DNA of 7,451 nucleotides from Bacteroidia bacterium (GTDB lineage Bacteria > Bacteroidota > Bacteroidia > Bacteroidales > Dysgonomonadaceae), in contig JAUNRY010000101.1 of the NCBI GenBank assembly GCA_030539475.1, positions 1 to 7,451 of the forward strand, written 5' to 3'. Positions 1 through 5,694 of the stretch are shown in pieces. Each line of letters opens with the position of its first letter. Position 1 is the stretch's first letter. A model generated the notes under the pieces. It saw nothing but the letters and a program-made list of their open reading frames with translations, was not told the DNA's origin and did not search any database. Both the position numbers and the translations under genes were made by a program.

Positions 1-150
1 TTGCATAACCCCCAATTTTAATTGGGGAAAAAGCGTAAATAAAGAATCCGAAACCCTGTGGGGGTTTTCCTCAACTGCAGAGGTGAACTCTTACAGAGTT
101 TTTGTTATATTGTGGTCTTTTTCGAATAAATTCGGGGATTATTCACAGGT

Positions 151-172
151 TTGTCCTGCGGACAATTTTTTA
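151..172 (+). terminator. Possible rightward intrinsic terminator
   Basis: TTGTCC (151-156) pairs with GGACAA (160-165) across a 3-nt loop, and six T residues follow directly at 166-171. This is the form of a rho-independent terminator on the plus strand, although the stem is short. No plus-strand gene within the window ends here, so it would serve a transcript that starts to the left. A weaker unit of the same kind (5-bp stem 86-90/96-100, then T-rich) lies just upstream. Confidence 0.4.
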
Positions 173-223
173 TCGAACAACAACAATGTGAAGAAACCCA
201 TTGGTTGTTTTTACGCCTCAGAC

Positions 224-257
224 GTAAAACAAAAGCCCCTCGCAGCAAGCGAGGGGC
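224..257 (-). terminator. Intrinsic terminator of the EF-G2 gene
   Basis: A perfect 9-bp GC-rich stem (235-243 with 249-257) closes a 5-nt loop. Read on the minus strand, it is followed by TTTTGTTTTAC, a good U-rich tract. It lies about 70 nt beyond the stop codon of the leftward EF-G2 gene and is the strongest terminator signal in the window. Confidence 0.8.
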
Positions 258-291
258 AGTTCTCTCTAAATAGATATAAATGTGAAATTCA

Positions 292-319
292 ATCGTAAAT
301 CGTAAATCTGCGATTGTAA
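292..319. repeat. Degenerate heptamer tandem repeat (ATCGTAA)
   Basis: Four units sit in strict 7-bp register: ATCGTAA at 292 and again at 299, a diverged unit at 306, and ATTGTAA at 313, which differs at one base. The array begins 6 nt after the stop codon of the EF-G2 gene (minus strand), so it would lie in the 3' untranslated part of that mRNA. CAATCG (290-295) and CGATTG (311-316) also form an inverted repeat around it. Function is unknown. Two other period-7 arrays occur in this window. Confidence 0.65.
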
Positions 320-325
320 ACTCAG

Positions 326-2482
326 TTAATCTTCTTTTTCTTCCGCTTCGTATTCTTTCAGCAGTTTATCCTGAACATCGGAAGGAACGAGTTCATATTG
401 CGAAAACTTCATCGTGAACGATGCGCGGCCTCCGGTGAGCGAGCTCAGCGATGTGGAATAATTGGCCATCTCTTTCAACGGAACGCGCGCTTTCAGTTTT
501 TCGAATCCTTTTTCACTTTCCATACCCATAATCATGGCGCGGCGGCCTTGCAAGTCGCTCATCACATCGCCCATATAATCGCTGGGAACAGAAACAACCA
601 CATCGTAAATAGGCTCCAGAATTTTTGGGCCTGCGTTTTTAAACGCGGTGCTGAAAGCATTACGTCCGGCAAGCATGAACGAAATTTCGTTGGAGTCAAC
701 CGGGTGCATTTTGCCGTCGTAAACAATTACGCGCACATCGCGGGCATACGAGCCGGTAAGCGGGCCTTGTTCCATGCGTCCCATAATTCCTTTGAGGATG
801 GCGGGCAGGAAGCGGGCATCGATAGCGCCGCCCACGATACTGTTGACGAAAACGAGTTTTCCGCCCCAGTCCAGTTCAACGGTTTGAACGTCGCGCGACT
901 GTATCTTGAATTCCTGCCCGTTGAACCGGTATATTTCCGGCATGGGCATACCTTCGGTATAAGGTTCCACAATGAGGTGAACCTCGCCGAATTGTCCGGC
1001 ACCGCCCGATTGTTTTTTGTGTCGATAATCGGCGCGCGATTGCTTGGTGATGGTTTCGCGGTACGGGATTTTGGGCTCAAAAAAATCGATTTCTATCTTA
1101 TCGTTGTTCTCGAGCCTCCAACGCATGGTTTTCAGGTGGAATTCTCCCTGGCCGGAAACGATGGTTTGTTTCAATTCTTTTGAGACCTCGATAACCAGCG
1201 ACGGATCTTCTTCGCGCATGCGGGTTAAGGCTTCGCTTAGTTTTTCGGAATTGGCTTCCGTTTTGGCTTTCACCGCCCTGCGATAACGCGGTTCGGGAAA
1301 CTGTATAAAGTTGAATTTGTTCTCGATTCCTTTGGCGTTCAACGTATTTCCGGTACGCACATCTTTCAGTTTAACGGCGGCAGCAATGCTTCCGGCTTCC
1401 AGTTCTTCTACTTTGGTACGCATTTGTCCCGCAACCAGGTACATTTGCGCTACGCGCTCTTTGGAGCTTCGGTTGGCGTTGGCGAGGTCGTCGCCTTCTT
1501 TCACTTTTCCGCTCATTACCTTGAAGTAAGAAACTTCACCGATGTGAGGTTCAACGGTAGTTTTGAAGAAAAACAGCGATGTGGGCGCGCTCGAATCGGG
1601 TTCCACGAGGTCGCCGTCGGTATTTTGTGGTGCCTGCACCTGATCGGGTGAGGGAGCCGTTAGGCACAGAAAATTCATGAGCCTGTGCACCGCCATGTTT
1701 TTCTCAGCCGATACACAAAAAACGGGGAAAAGGCTTCGGCTGATCATGCCTTTTTGTATGCCGTCGAGCATTTCTTCTTCGCTCAATGTTCCCTGATCGA
1801 AATATTTTTCCATCAGTGTTTCATCGTTTTCGGCAGCCGCTTCCAAAAGCACTTGGTAAAGTTCATCGGCTTTGTCTCTTTCGCTGTCCGGAATATCCAG
1901 CACGTCGGGCGCGGCTGCTCCCGGTTTCCATTTGTAGAGTTTTTGTTTAAGAACATCCACAATTCCGTCGAAAGCAGTTCCGCTTCCGGTAGGATATTGG
2001 ATGGGGACAACTTTGTTGCCGTAAAATTCTTTAAGGTTGGTAATTGTGTTTTCGAAATCGGCTTTTTCGTGGTCGATGCGGTTTAAAACAAACAGGAGCG
2101 GTTTGTGAAGCGATTCTATCTGCCGGTACTGGTTTATGGTGCCCACTTCTACTCCGCTGGTGGCATCGATAAGCATCAGTGACATATCGGTTACGCCCAA
2201 TGCCGAGGAGATGTTGCCGGAGAAATCGTCCGATCCCGGACAGTCGATATAGGTCATCAACTTGTTTTTCCATTCGTAGGAAAACACCGTAGAGAACACC
2301 GAGTATCCGTATTCTTTTTCCACCGGAAAATAATCGCTCACGGTGTTTTTACCGTCCACCGTTCCGCGTCGTTTTATAAGACCACACTCGAAAAGCATTG
2401 CTTCCGCGAGGGTGGTCTTACCTGATCCTGAATTGCCAACAATAGCAATATTCTTGATTTCGTTTGTTTTGAAAACTTTCAT
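326..2482 (-). CDS. fusA2: EF-G paralogue (EF-G2/FusA2 type) with altered GTPase centre
   Basis: A 718-residue translational GTPase homologue with all five EF-G domains: G domain (about 1-290), domain II (about 300-385), domain III (about 395-480), domain IV (about 485-619) and domain V (about 620-700), then an acidic tail. The P-loop is GNSGSGKT (16-23, Lys22) and G4 is NRID (134-137). The hydrolysis machinery is altered. Switch I reads YGYS (58-61) where canonical EF-G has RGIT, and switch II reads DCPGS (80-84) where canonical EF-G has DTPGH, so the catalytic His is Ser84. Domain IV keeps the tip motif HPVDS (His593), used for translocation. Known of the family: EF-G2 of Bacteroides thetaiotaomicron and mycobacterial FusA2 lack GTPase activity, and the Bacteroides protein supports slow translation in carbon starvation. 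I infer the same role here, in the cytoplasm on the ribosome. The start is the ATG with an A/T-rich upstream context. The gene stands alone, divergent from the Ca2+ ATPase gene. It is unlikely to be canonical FusA or a TetM-type protection protein. Confidence 0.88.
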   Translation of the reverse strand: MKVFKTNEIKNIAIVGNSGSGKTTLAEAMLFECGLIKRRGTVDGKNTVSDYFPVEKEYGYSVFSTVFSYEWKNKLMTYIDCPGSDDFSGNISSALGVTDMSLMLIDATSGVEVGTINQYRQIESLHKPLLFVLNRIDHEKADFENTITNLKEFYGNKVVPIQYPTGSGTAFDGIVDVLKQKLYKWKPGAAAPDVLDIPDSERDKADELYQVLLEAAAENDETLMEKYFDQGTLSEEEMLDGIQKGMISRSLFPVFCVSAEKNMAVHRLMNFLCLTAPSPDQVQAPQNTDGDLVEPDSSAPTSLFFFKTTVEPHIGEVSYFKVMSGKVKEGDDLANANRSSKERVAQMYLVAGQMRTKVEELEAGSIAAAVKLKDVRTGNTLNAKGIENKFNFIQFPEPRYRRAVKAKTEANSEKLSEALTRMREEDPSLVIEVSKELKQTIVSGQGEFHLKTMRWRLENNDKIEIDFFEPKIPYRETITKQSRADYRHKKQSGGAGQFGEVHLIVEPYTEGMPMPEIYRFNGQEFKIQSRDVQTVELDWGGKLVFVNSIVGGAIDARFLPAILKGIMGRMEQGPLTGSYARDVRVIVYDGKMHPVDSNEISFMLAGRNAFSTAFKNAGPKILEPIYDVVVSVPSDYMGDVMSDLQGRRAMIMGMESEKGFEKLKARVPLKEMANYSTSLSSLTGGRASFTMKFSQYELVPSDVQDKLLKEYEAEEKED

Positions 2483-2532
2483 GATTAATAAAATTTATGT
2501 ATTCAAATTTATAAGTATCTATAAGAAAACGA

Positions 2533-2557
2533 CTTTGTTCTTTGGAAAGATACAAAG
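2533..2557 (-). promoter_or_regulatory. Imperfect palindrome, possible 5' leader hairpin of EF-G2 mRNA
   Basis: CTTTGT (2533-2538) pairs with ACAAAG (2552-2557), and the inner arms TCTT and AAGA continue the stem, with one unpaired base at 2551 and a 4-nt loop. The result is about 10 bp in all. If the -7 box at 2573-2566 is used, transcription would start near 2559, so the EF-G2 mRNA would begin with this hairpin. It would then have a leader of about 77 nt. It could equally be a protein-binding palindrome in DNA. The pairing is seen directly; the role is inference. Confidence 0.4.
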
Positions 2558-2617
2558 CCGAACTACAAAAATAGCGACGCAAGTTAACAAATTTTCGCGA
2601 CATGGGGACTCTCAAAA

Positions 2618-2635
2618 ATATGTTTTATAACATAT
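2618..2635. promoter_or_regulatory. Perfect 7-bp inverted repeat, candidate operator
   Basis: ATATGTT (2618-2624) and AACATAT (2629-2635) flank TTAT. An 18-bp palindrome with a 4-bp centre is the usual shape of a dimeric helix-turn-helix regulator site. Its centre is about 67 bp upstream of the inferred EF-G2 start near 2559, and it also overlaps a second -7-like box (2613-2620). Bacteroides EF-G2 is known to be activated by the CRP-family regulator Cur, so a CRP-family site is a reasonable guess. The sequence does not match the E. coli CRP consensus. Confidence 0.4.
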
Positions 2636-2760
2636 AAATGAAGATTCTATGAAATAATTGCATGACAAACTGCTGAAAAAACAAAACTTACTCCCAAAAC
2701 AATTTCCCCGCACATTTGTTTTTAATAAGAAATTATAATGACTACAAACAGAAGCCGTCG

Positions 2761-5433
2761 ATGAAACCATTTTTCAATCAAACCACAGAAGAAACGTTGC
2801 AACATTTCAACGTGTCTCCCGATACAGGCCTATCATCTGCCGAAGTGGAAAAAAAACTCGAAGAAACAGGCCCTAACCGATTAGATTCTAAGAAACAAAA
2901 ATCCATAGCCCTTATATTTTTTGAGCAATTCAAAAGCAGCATGGTGGTTATTTTGCTCATTGCCGCCGGCGTTTCGGCGTTTATCGGCATAAGCGAGGGC
3001 GAAGGCGTTACGGAATCCATCATCATTCTTGCCATTCTTTTGGTGAATGCCATTATTGGAGTGTGGCAGGAGAGCAAGGCGCAATCGTCGCTCGAAGCGC
3101 TCAACCGCATGAGTGCGCCGCATTCAAAGGTACTTCGCGATGGCGAGGTTACCGAAATTGTTTCCACCGAAATTGTTCCGGGCGACATCGTGGTGCTTGA
3201 TACGGGCGACATTATTCCCGCCGATGTGCGTTTGCTGGAAGCCGTAAACCTAAAAGTTCAGGAGTCGGCGCTCACCGGCGAATCGGTTCCGGTGGAGAAA
3301 AATACGGAAACGATTGAGCAATCCGATGTTTCGTTGGGCGACCGCGCCAACATGGCATTTTCAACCGGCGTAATCACGTACGGACGCGGAAAAGGCGTAA
3401 TTGTTGGCACGGGAATGAATACCGAAGTGGGAAAAATTGCCGGAATGCTGCAAGACACGCGGGATACGGAAACGCCCATGGGAAAACGCCTGGAACAACT
3501 GGGCAAAATTCTCGGTTACGTGGCGCTCGGTATCTGTTTGCTGATTTTCGGCGTGGGAATGCTGTACGGAAACGATTGGCTCGAAATGTTTATGATGGCA
3601 GTCAGCCTGGCTGTAGCAGCCATTCCCGAAGGGTTGCAGATTGTATCTACCATTGTGCTGGCGATAGGCGTGCAGCGTTTGGTGAAACTGAATGCCATTG
3701 TGCGTACGCTTCCCTCGGTGGAAACTTTGGGCAGTACCACAGTTATTTGTTCCGACAAAACGGGTACGCTCACGCAAAACAAAATGACGGTGGTGGAAGG
3801 ATGGACGAGCGATAACCCCATCGATTTCAAAACCACGTCCGATTCCGGAGAATTGAACGACGACGAAAAAACGCTGCTCAACTCATCGTTGTTGTGTACG
3901 GACGCGCACCTGAAAATCCTGCCCGACGGCGCACACGAAACCGCGGGCGATCCCACCGAAACAGCCATTGTGGACATTGCTCTCAATTTCAACTTAAACA
4001 AAAACGAAGAAGATAAAAAATATCCGCGCGTAGCGGAAGCGCCTTTCGACTCGGAACGCAAGCGGATGGCTACCGTTAACCGGATGCCGGAAGACAAGTT
4101 GCGGGTGAACGTGAAAGGCGGCCTCGACGAAGTGCTGGCCGTTACCACGCACATTCTTGCGCAGGGCAACATTCGCGAGATTACCGAAGAAGACATCAAC
4201 ACCATCAGAAACGAAAACGACCGCATGGCAAAATCCGCCTTACGGGTTCTCGCCGCGGCCTACAAAGATATCGATGAACTGCCTTCGGAAGTGAATGCTG
4301 AAACTCTTGAAAACAACCTGGTTTTTATAGGCATGCTGGGAATGATAGATCCCGCTCGCCCCGAAGTGATTGAAGCGGTGAAAAAATGTAAAACCGCCGG
4401 AATCCGCCCCATAATGATAACGGGCGATCACAAGATTACCGCCGTTGCCATTGCCGATGAAATAGGAATACACTCGGAAAGCGACAAAGCGGTTACGGGA
4501 ACCGTGTTGCAGGAAATACCCGACGATGAGCTTTACCGCGATATTGAAAACTACTCGGTTTACGCGCGCGTGGCGCCGGAACACAAAGTGAGGATTGTGA
4601 AAGCGTGGCAGTCGCGCGGCGATATTGTGGCCATGACGGGCGACGGCGTAAACGATGCCCCCGCTTTAAAACAGGCCGACATTGGCGTTGCCATGGGAAT
4701 TGTGGGAACCGAAGTTGCCAAAGACGCGTCGGATGTGGTGCTTACCGATGATAACTTTGCTACCATTGTAGGCGCGGTGGAAGAAGGCCGCCGCATTTAC
4801 GACAACATCCTCAAAGCCATTCAGTTTTTGCTGTCGGCAAACGTGGGCGAAGTGCTGCTGATATTTATCGCTTCTATTTTCAATCTCGGAAATCCGCTCA
4901 CCCCAATAATGATTCTCTGGATAAACCTGGTTACGGATAGCCTGCCCGCGCTTGCGCTGAGCATGGACCCCGCGGAGAAAGACGTTATGACGCGCCGTCC
5001 GCGCGACCCTAAAAAAGGATTCTTTACCAAAGGAATGATGTGGCGCATTTTCTATCAGGGAATGACGATAGGCTTGATTTCGCTGGTGGCTTACCTGATA
5101 GGATATAACGACGGCGGCTCACAGTTGGGACAAACCATGGCATTTGCCGTGCTGGCATTCTCGCAATTAATTCACGTGCGCAACCTGCATTCCAACAAAC
5201 GCTCGTCGTTCCGTACCAGCCTGATGAGCAATAAAATGCTTATTTTAGCCATTTTGGCATCGGCCGCGTTGATGTTGATTGTTTTGTTTGTGCCCGCTGT
5301 CCGCGATATTTTCCGTTTGGAAGTTATGGACGGGACGCACTGGCTGTACGTTATCGGATTATCGTTTGTGCCGGTTGTTGTGGTGGAAATTATGAAACTG
5401 CTGAAAATAAATCATACGAAAGACGAATATTGA
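2761..5433 (+). CDS. P2-type Ca2+-transporting ATPase (SERCA/PMR1-like)
   Basis: An 890-residue inner-membrane P-type ATPase that probably exports Ca2+ at the cost of ATP. An N-terminal cation-ATPase domain (about 1-45) is followed by ten predicted membrane helices: M1-M2 about 53-103, M3-M4 about 250-304, M5-M6 about 683-735, M7-M10 about 763-882. The actuator motif is TGES (172-175), the phosphorylation motif DKTGT has Asp332, the nucleotide domain has KGG (452-454), and TGD (554-556) and GDGVND (627-632) complete the hinge. Site II calcium ligands match SERCA: Glu290 (PEGL, M4), Asn722 and Asp726 (M6). M5 has NVGE (694-697). M8 has Gln802 where SERCA has its site I Glu, so one Ca2+ per cycle is likely, as in PMR1-type pumps. 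Odd: PEGLQ (Gln293) replaces the usual PEGLP. The frame also opens at TTG 2716, 15 codons earlier. I chose ATG 2761 because the cation-ATPase domain begins there and the preceding codons look like leader sequence. Ca2+ is more likely than Mn2+, but that is not proven. Confidence 0.9.
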   Translation: MKPFFNQTTEETLQHFNVSPDTGLSSAEVEKKLEETGPNRLDSKKQKSIALIFFEQFKSSMVVILLIAAGVSAFIGISEGEGVTESIIILAILLVNAIIGVWQESKAQSSLEALNRMSAPHSKVLRDGEVTEIVSTEIVPGDIVVLDTGDIIPADVRLLEAVNLKVQESALTGESVPVEKNTETIEQSDVSLGDRANMAFSTGVITYGRGKGVIVGTGMNTEVGKIAGMLQDTRDTETPMGKRLEQLGKILGYVALGICLLIFGVGMLYGNDWLEMFMMAVSLAVAAIPEGLQIVSTIVLAIGVQRLVKLNAIVRTLPSVETLGSTTVICSDKTGTLTQNKMTVVEGWTSDNPIDFKTTSDSGELNDDEKTLLNSSLLCTDAHLKILPDGAHETAGDPTETAIVDIALNFNLNKNEEDKKYPRVAEAPFDSERKRMATVNRMPEDKLRVNVKGGLDEVLAVTTHILAQGNIREITEEDINTIRNENDRMAKSALRVLAAAYKDIDELPSEVNAETLENNLVFIGMLGMIDPARPEVIEAVKKCKTAGIRPIMITGDHKITAVAIADEIGIHSESDKAVTGTVLQEIPDDELYRDIENYSVYARVAPEHKVRIVKAWQSRGDIVAMTGDGVNDAPALKQADIGVAMGIVGTEVAKDASDVVLTDDNFATIVGAVEEGRRIYDNILKAIQFLLSANVGEVLLIFIASIFNLGNPLTPIMILWINLVTDSLPALALSMDPAEKDVMTRRPRDPKKGFFTKGMMWRIFYQGMTIGLISLVAYLIGYNDGGSQLGQTMAFAVLAFSQLIHVRNLHSNKRSSFRTSLMSNKMLILAILASAALMLIVLFVPAVRDIFRLEVMDGTHWLYVIGLSFVPVVVVEIMKLLKINHTKDEY

Positions 5434-5437
5434 AAAG

Positions 5438-5458
5438 ATTCCGGATGTCAGATTTCAG
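5438..5458. repeat. Degenerate heptamer tandem repeat (ATKTCAG)
   Basis: ATGTCAG (5445-5451) is followed directly by ATTTCAG (5452-5458), one base different. The preceding seven bases, ATTCCGG (5438-5444), match ATTTCAG at 5 of 7 positions. The array starts 4 nt after the ATPase stop codon, a placement like that of the array at 292-319 relative to the EF-G2 stop. It is short and imperfect, so taken alone it could be chance. Confidence 0.4.
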
Positions 5459-5508
5459 GCGTTAAATAAATAGGTTTTTAAAGTTTGACAAAATTCCTGT
5501 CTCTCTAC

Positions 5509-5536
5509 CCTCGGACATCGGTCATCGGCCATCGGT
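5509..5536. repeat. Heptamer tandem repeat (CATCGGN)
   Basis: Four contiguous 7-bp units: CCTCGGA, then CATCGGT, CATCGGC and CATCGGT. Only the first unit breaks the CATCGG core, by one base. The last position of each unit varies. The array lies 75 nt after the ATPase stop codon and about 40 bp upstream of the serA promoter. It is more GC-rich than the surrounding spacer, so it stands out clearly. Confidence 0.75.
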
Positions 5537-5540
5537 TGCC

Positions 5541-5553
5541 CATCAACTTGATG
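5541..5553. promoter_or_regulatory. 13-bp palindrome upstream of serA promoter
   Basis: CATCAA (5541-5546) and TTGATG (5548-5553) form a perfect 6-bp inverted repeat around a single central C. Its centre is about 70 bp upstream of the inferred serA start, a usual distance for an activator site. It could be chance; I know of no regulator with this consensus in the group. Confidence 0.3.
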
Positions 5554-5577
5554 TTGTCTCGCTATTTTTTCTTACAA

Positions 5578-5610
5578 ATTGTGAAATGATATGAAGATTT
5601 CATATCTTTG
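5578..5610 (+). promoter_or_regulatory. serA promoter (Bacteroidota -33/-7 type)
   Basis: TATCTTTG (5603-5610) matches the -7 consensus TAnnTTTG exactly. ATTG (5578-5581), one base from the -33 consensus TTTG, lies 21 bp upstream, within the usual spacer of about 19-21. Transcription would start near 5617, giving serA a leader of about 78 nt. This is the best promoter in the window. Confidence 0.65.
5588..5606. promoter_or_regulatory. Inverted repeat overlapping the serA -7 box, candidate operator
   Basis: GATATGA (5588-5594) and TCATATC (5600-5606) are perfect 7-bp arms separated by 5 bp. The right arm covers the first four bases of the -7 box (TATC, 5603-5606). A dimeric regulator bound here would block RNA polymerase, so the site is placed as a repressor operator would be. 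The repeat and its position are seen directly; the regulator is unknown. Confidence 0.5.
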
Positions 5611-5616
5611 CGCTCT

Positions 5617-5653
5617 GAATTTGGCATTTTTCGTGTCAAAATTCGAGAAATGC
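5617..5653 (+). promoter_or_regulatory. serA leader with two mutually exclusive hairpins
   Basis: Hairpin A pairs 5617-5626 with 5634-5644: 10 bp including one G-U pair, one bulged A at 5638, and a 7-nt loop. Hairpin B pairs 5624-5633 with 5644-5653: 10 bp including one G-U pair, with a 10-nt loop. They share 5624-5626, 5634-5637 and 5644 among others, so only one can form at a time. Hairpin A would sit at the very 5' end of the transcript. No U-run or obvious ribosome-site sequestration follows, so a switch is only a hypothesis. I recognise no known riboswitch class. Confidence 0.4.
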
Positions 5654-5694
5654 GTCTATGCACAAAAAAGTAATACTTTAACTAACAATCAACA

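Larger units (their letters stand above)
1..325. other. Gene-free, hairpin-rich spacer downstream of the EF-G2 gene
   Basis: I find no credible protein gene in this stretch. A 71-codon frame (83-298, plus strand, GTG start) has no recognisable domain and runs through the terminator hairpins, so I treat it as chance. What can be seen is a series of inverted repeats: 10-16 with 21-27 (7 bp, loop of 4), 51-56 with 62-67 (6 bp), 86-90 with 96-100 (5 bp, followed by T-rich sequence), 151-156 with 160-165 (6 bp plus a T-run), 209-215 with 223-229 (7 bp), and 235-243 with 249-257 (9 bp). Several are terminator-like on the plus strand, which suggests that a rightward gene or small RNA ends at or before the left edge. 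The region could hold a small structured RNA, but I recognise no family. Confidence 0.6.
2483..2760. other. Divergent control region between EF-G2 and ATPase genes
   Basis: This 278-bp AT-rich spacer separates two divergent genes. On the minus strand it holds three matches to the Bacteroidota -7 consensus TAnnTTTG: TAAATTTG (2511-2504), TATTTTTG (2573-2566) and TATTTTTG (2620-2613). None has a clear TTTG at the -33 position, so I cannot choose between them. On the plus strand the best match is CACATTTG (2711-2718), one base off and without a -33 element; if used it would start transcription near 2725. Two palindromes (2533-2557 and 2618-2635) are listed separately. No small gene is evident. 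Confidence 0.5.
5434..5694. other. serA upstream region
   Basis: This 261-bp spacer carries heptamer repeats near its left end and middle, a 13-bp palindrome, a promoter with an overlapping inverted repeat, and a structured leader, all listed separately. I see no convincing intrinsic terminator for the ATPase gene; the only candidate is a 4-bp GACA/TGTC stem near 5488-5502 without a U-run. Some read-through from the ATPase gene into serA is therefore possible. Confidence 0.5.

Noticed and set aside
10..27. 7-bp hairpin at the left edge as a terminator
   Set aside because: On the plus strand it is followed by A residues, not T, and on the minus strand the T-run precedes the stem instead of following it, so neither orientation fits an intrinsic terminator.
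83..298. 71-codon frame on the plus strand in the left spacer
   Set aside because: It has a GTG start, low-complexity asparagine-rich content and no domain, and it crosses a terminator-like hairpin, the 9-bp terminator stem and a tandem repeat. I consider it chance.
398..1183. 261-codon frame on the plus strand opposite the EF-G2 gene
   Set aside because: It lies wholly antisense to conserved EF-G domains IV and III. Its His/Phe/Arg-rich composition is what the opposite strand of such a gene gives, and no domain is recognisable.
326..2482. TetM/TetQ-type tetracycline ribosomal protection protein
   Set aside because: Those proteins are about 640 residues long and normally keep the DTPGH switch II. 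This one is 718 residues with EF-G2-type switch changes and the EF-G domain IV motif HPVDS.
2716..2760. TTG start for the ATPase, giving 905 residues
   Set aside because: The extra 15 residues do not resemble the family N-terminus, the ATG at 2761 opens directly into the cation-ATPase domain, and a weak -7-like box overlaps the TTG.
3516..4226. 236-codon frame on the minus strand opposite the ATPase gene
   Set aside because: It is antisense to the conserved M3-P-N region of the ATPase; its Ser-rich composition and lack of motifs mark it as a shadow.
5509..5536. CRISPR-like or mobile-element repeat
   Set aside because: The units are 7 bp and contiguous, with no spacers, no terminal inverted repeats and no cas or transposase gene nearby.
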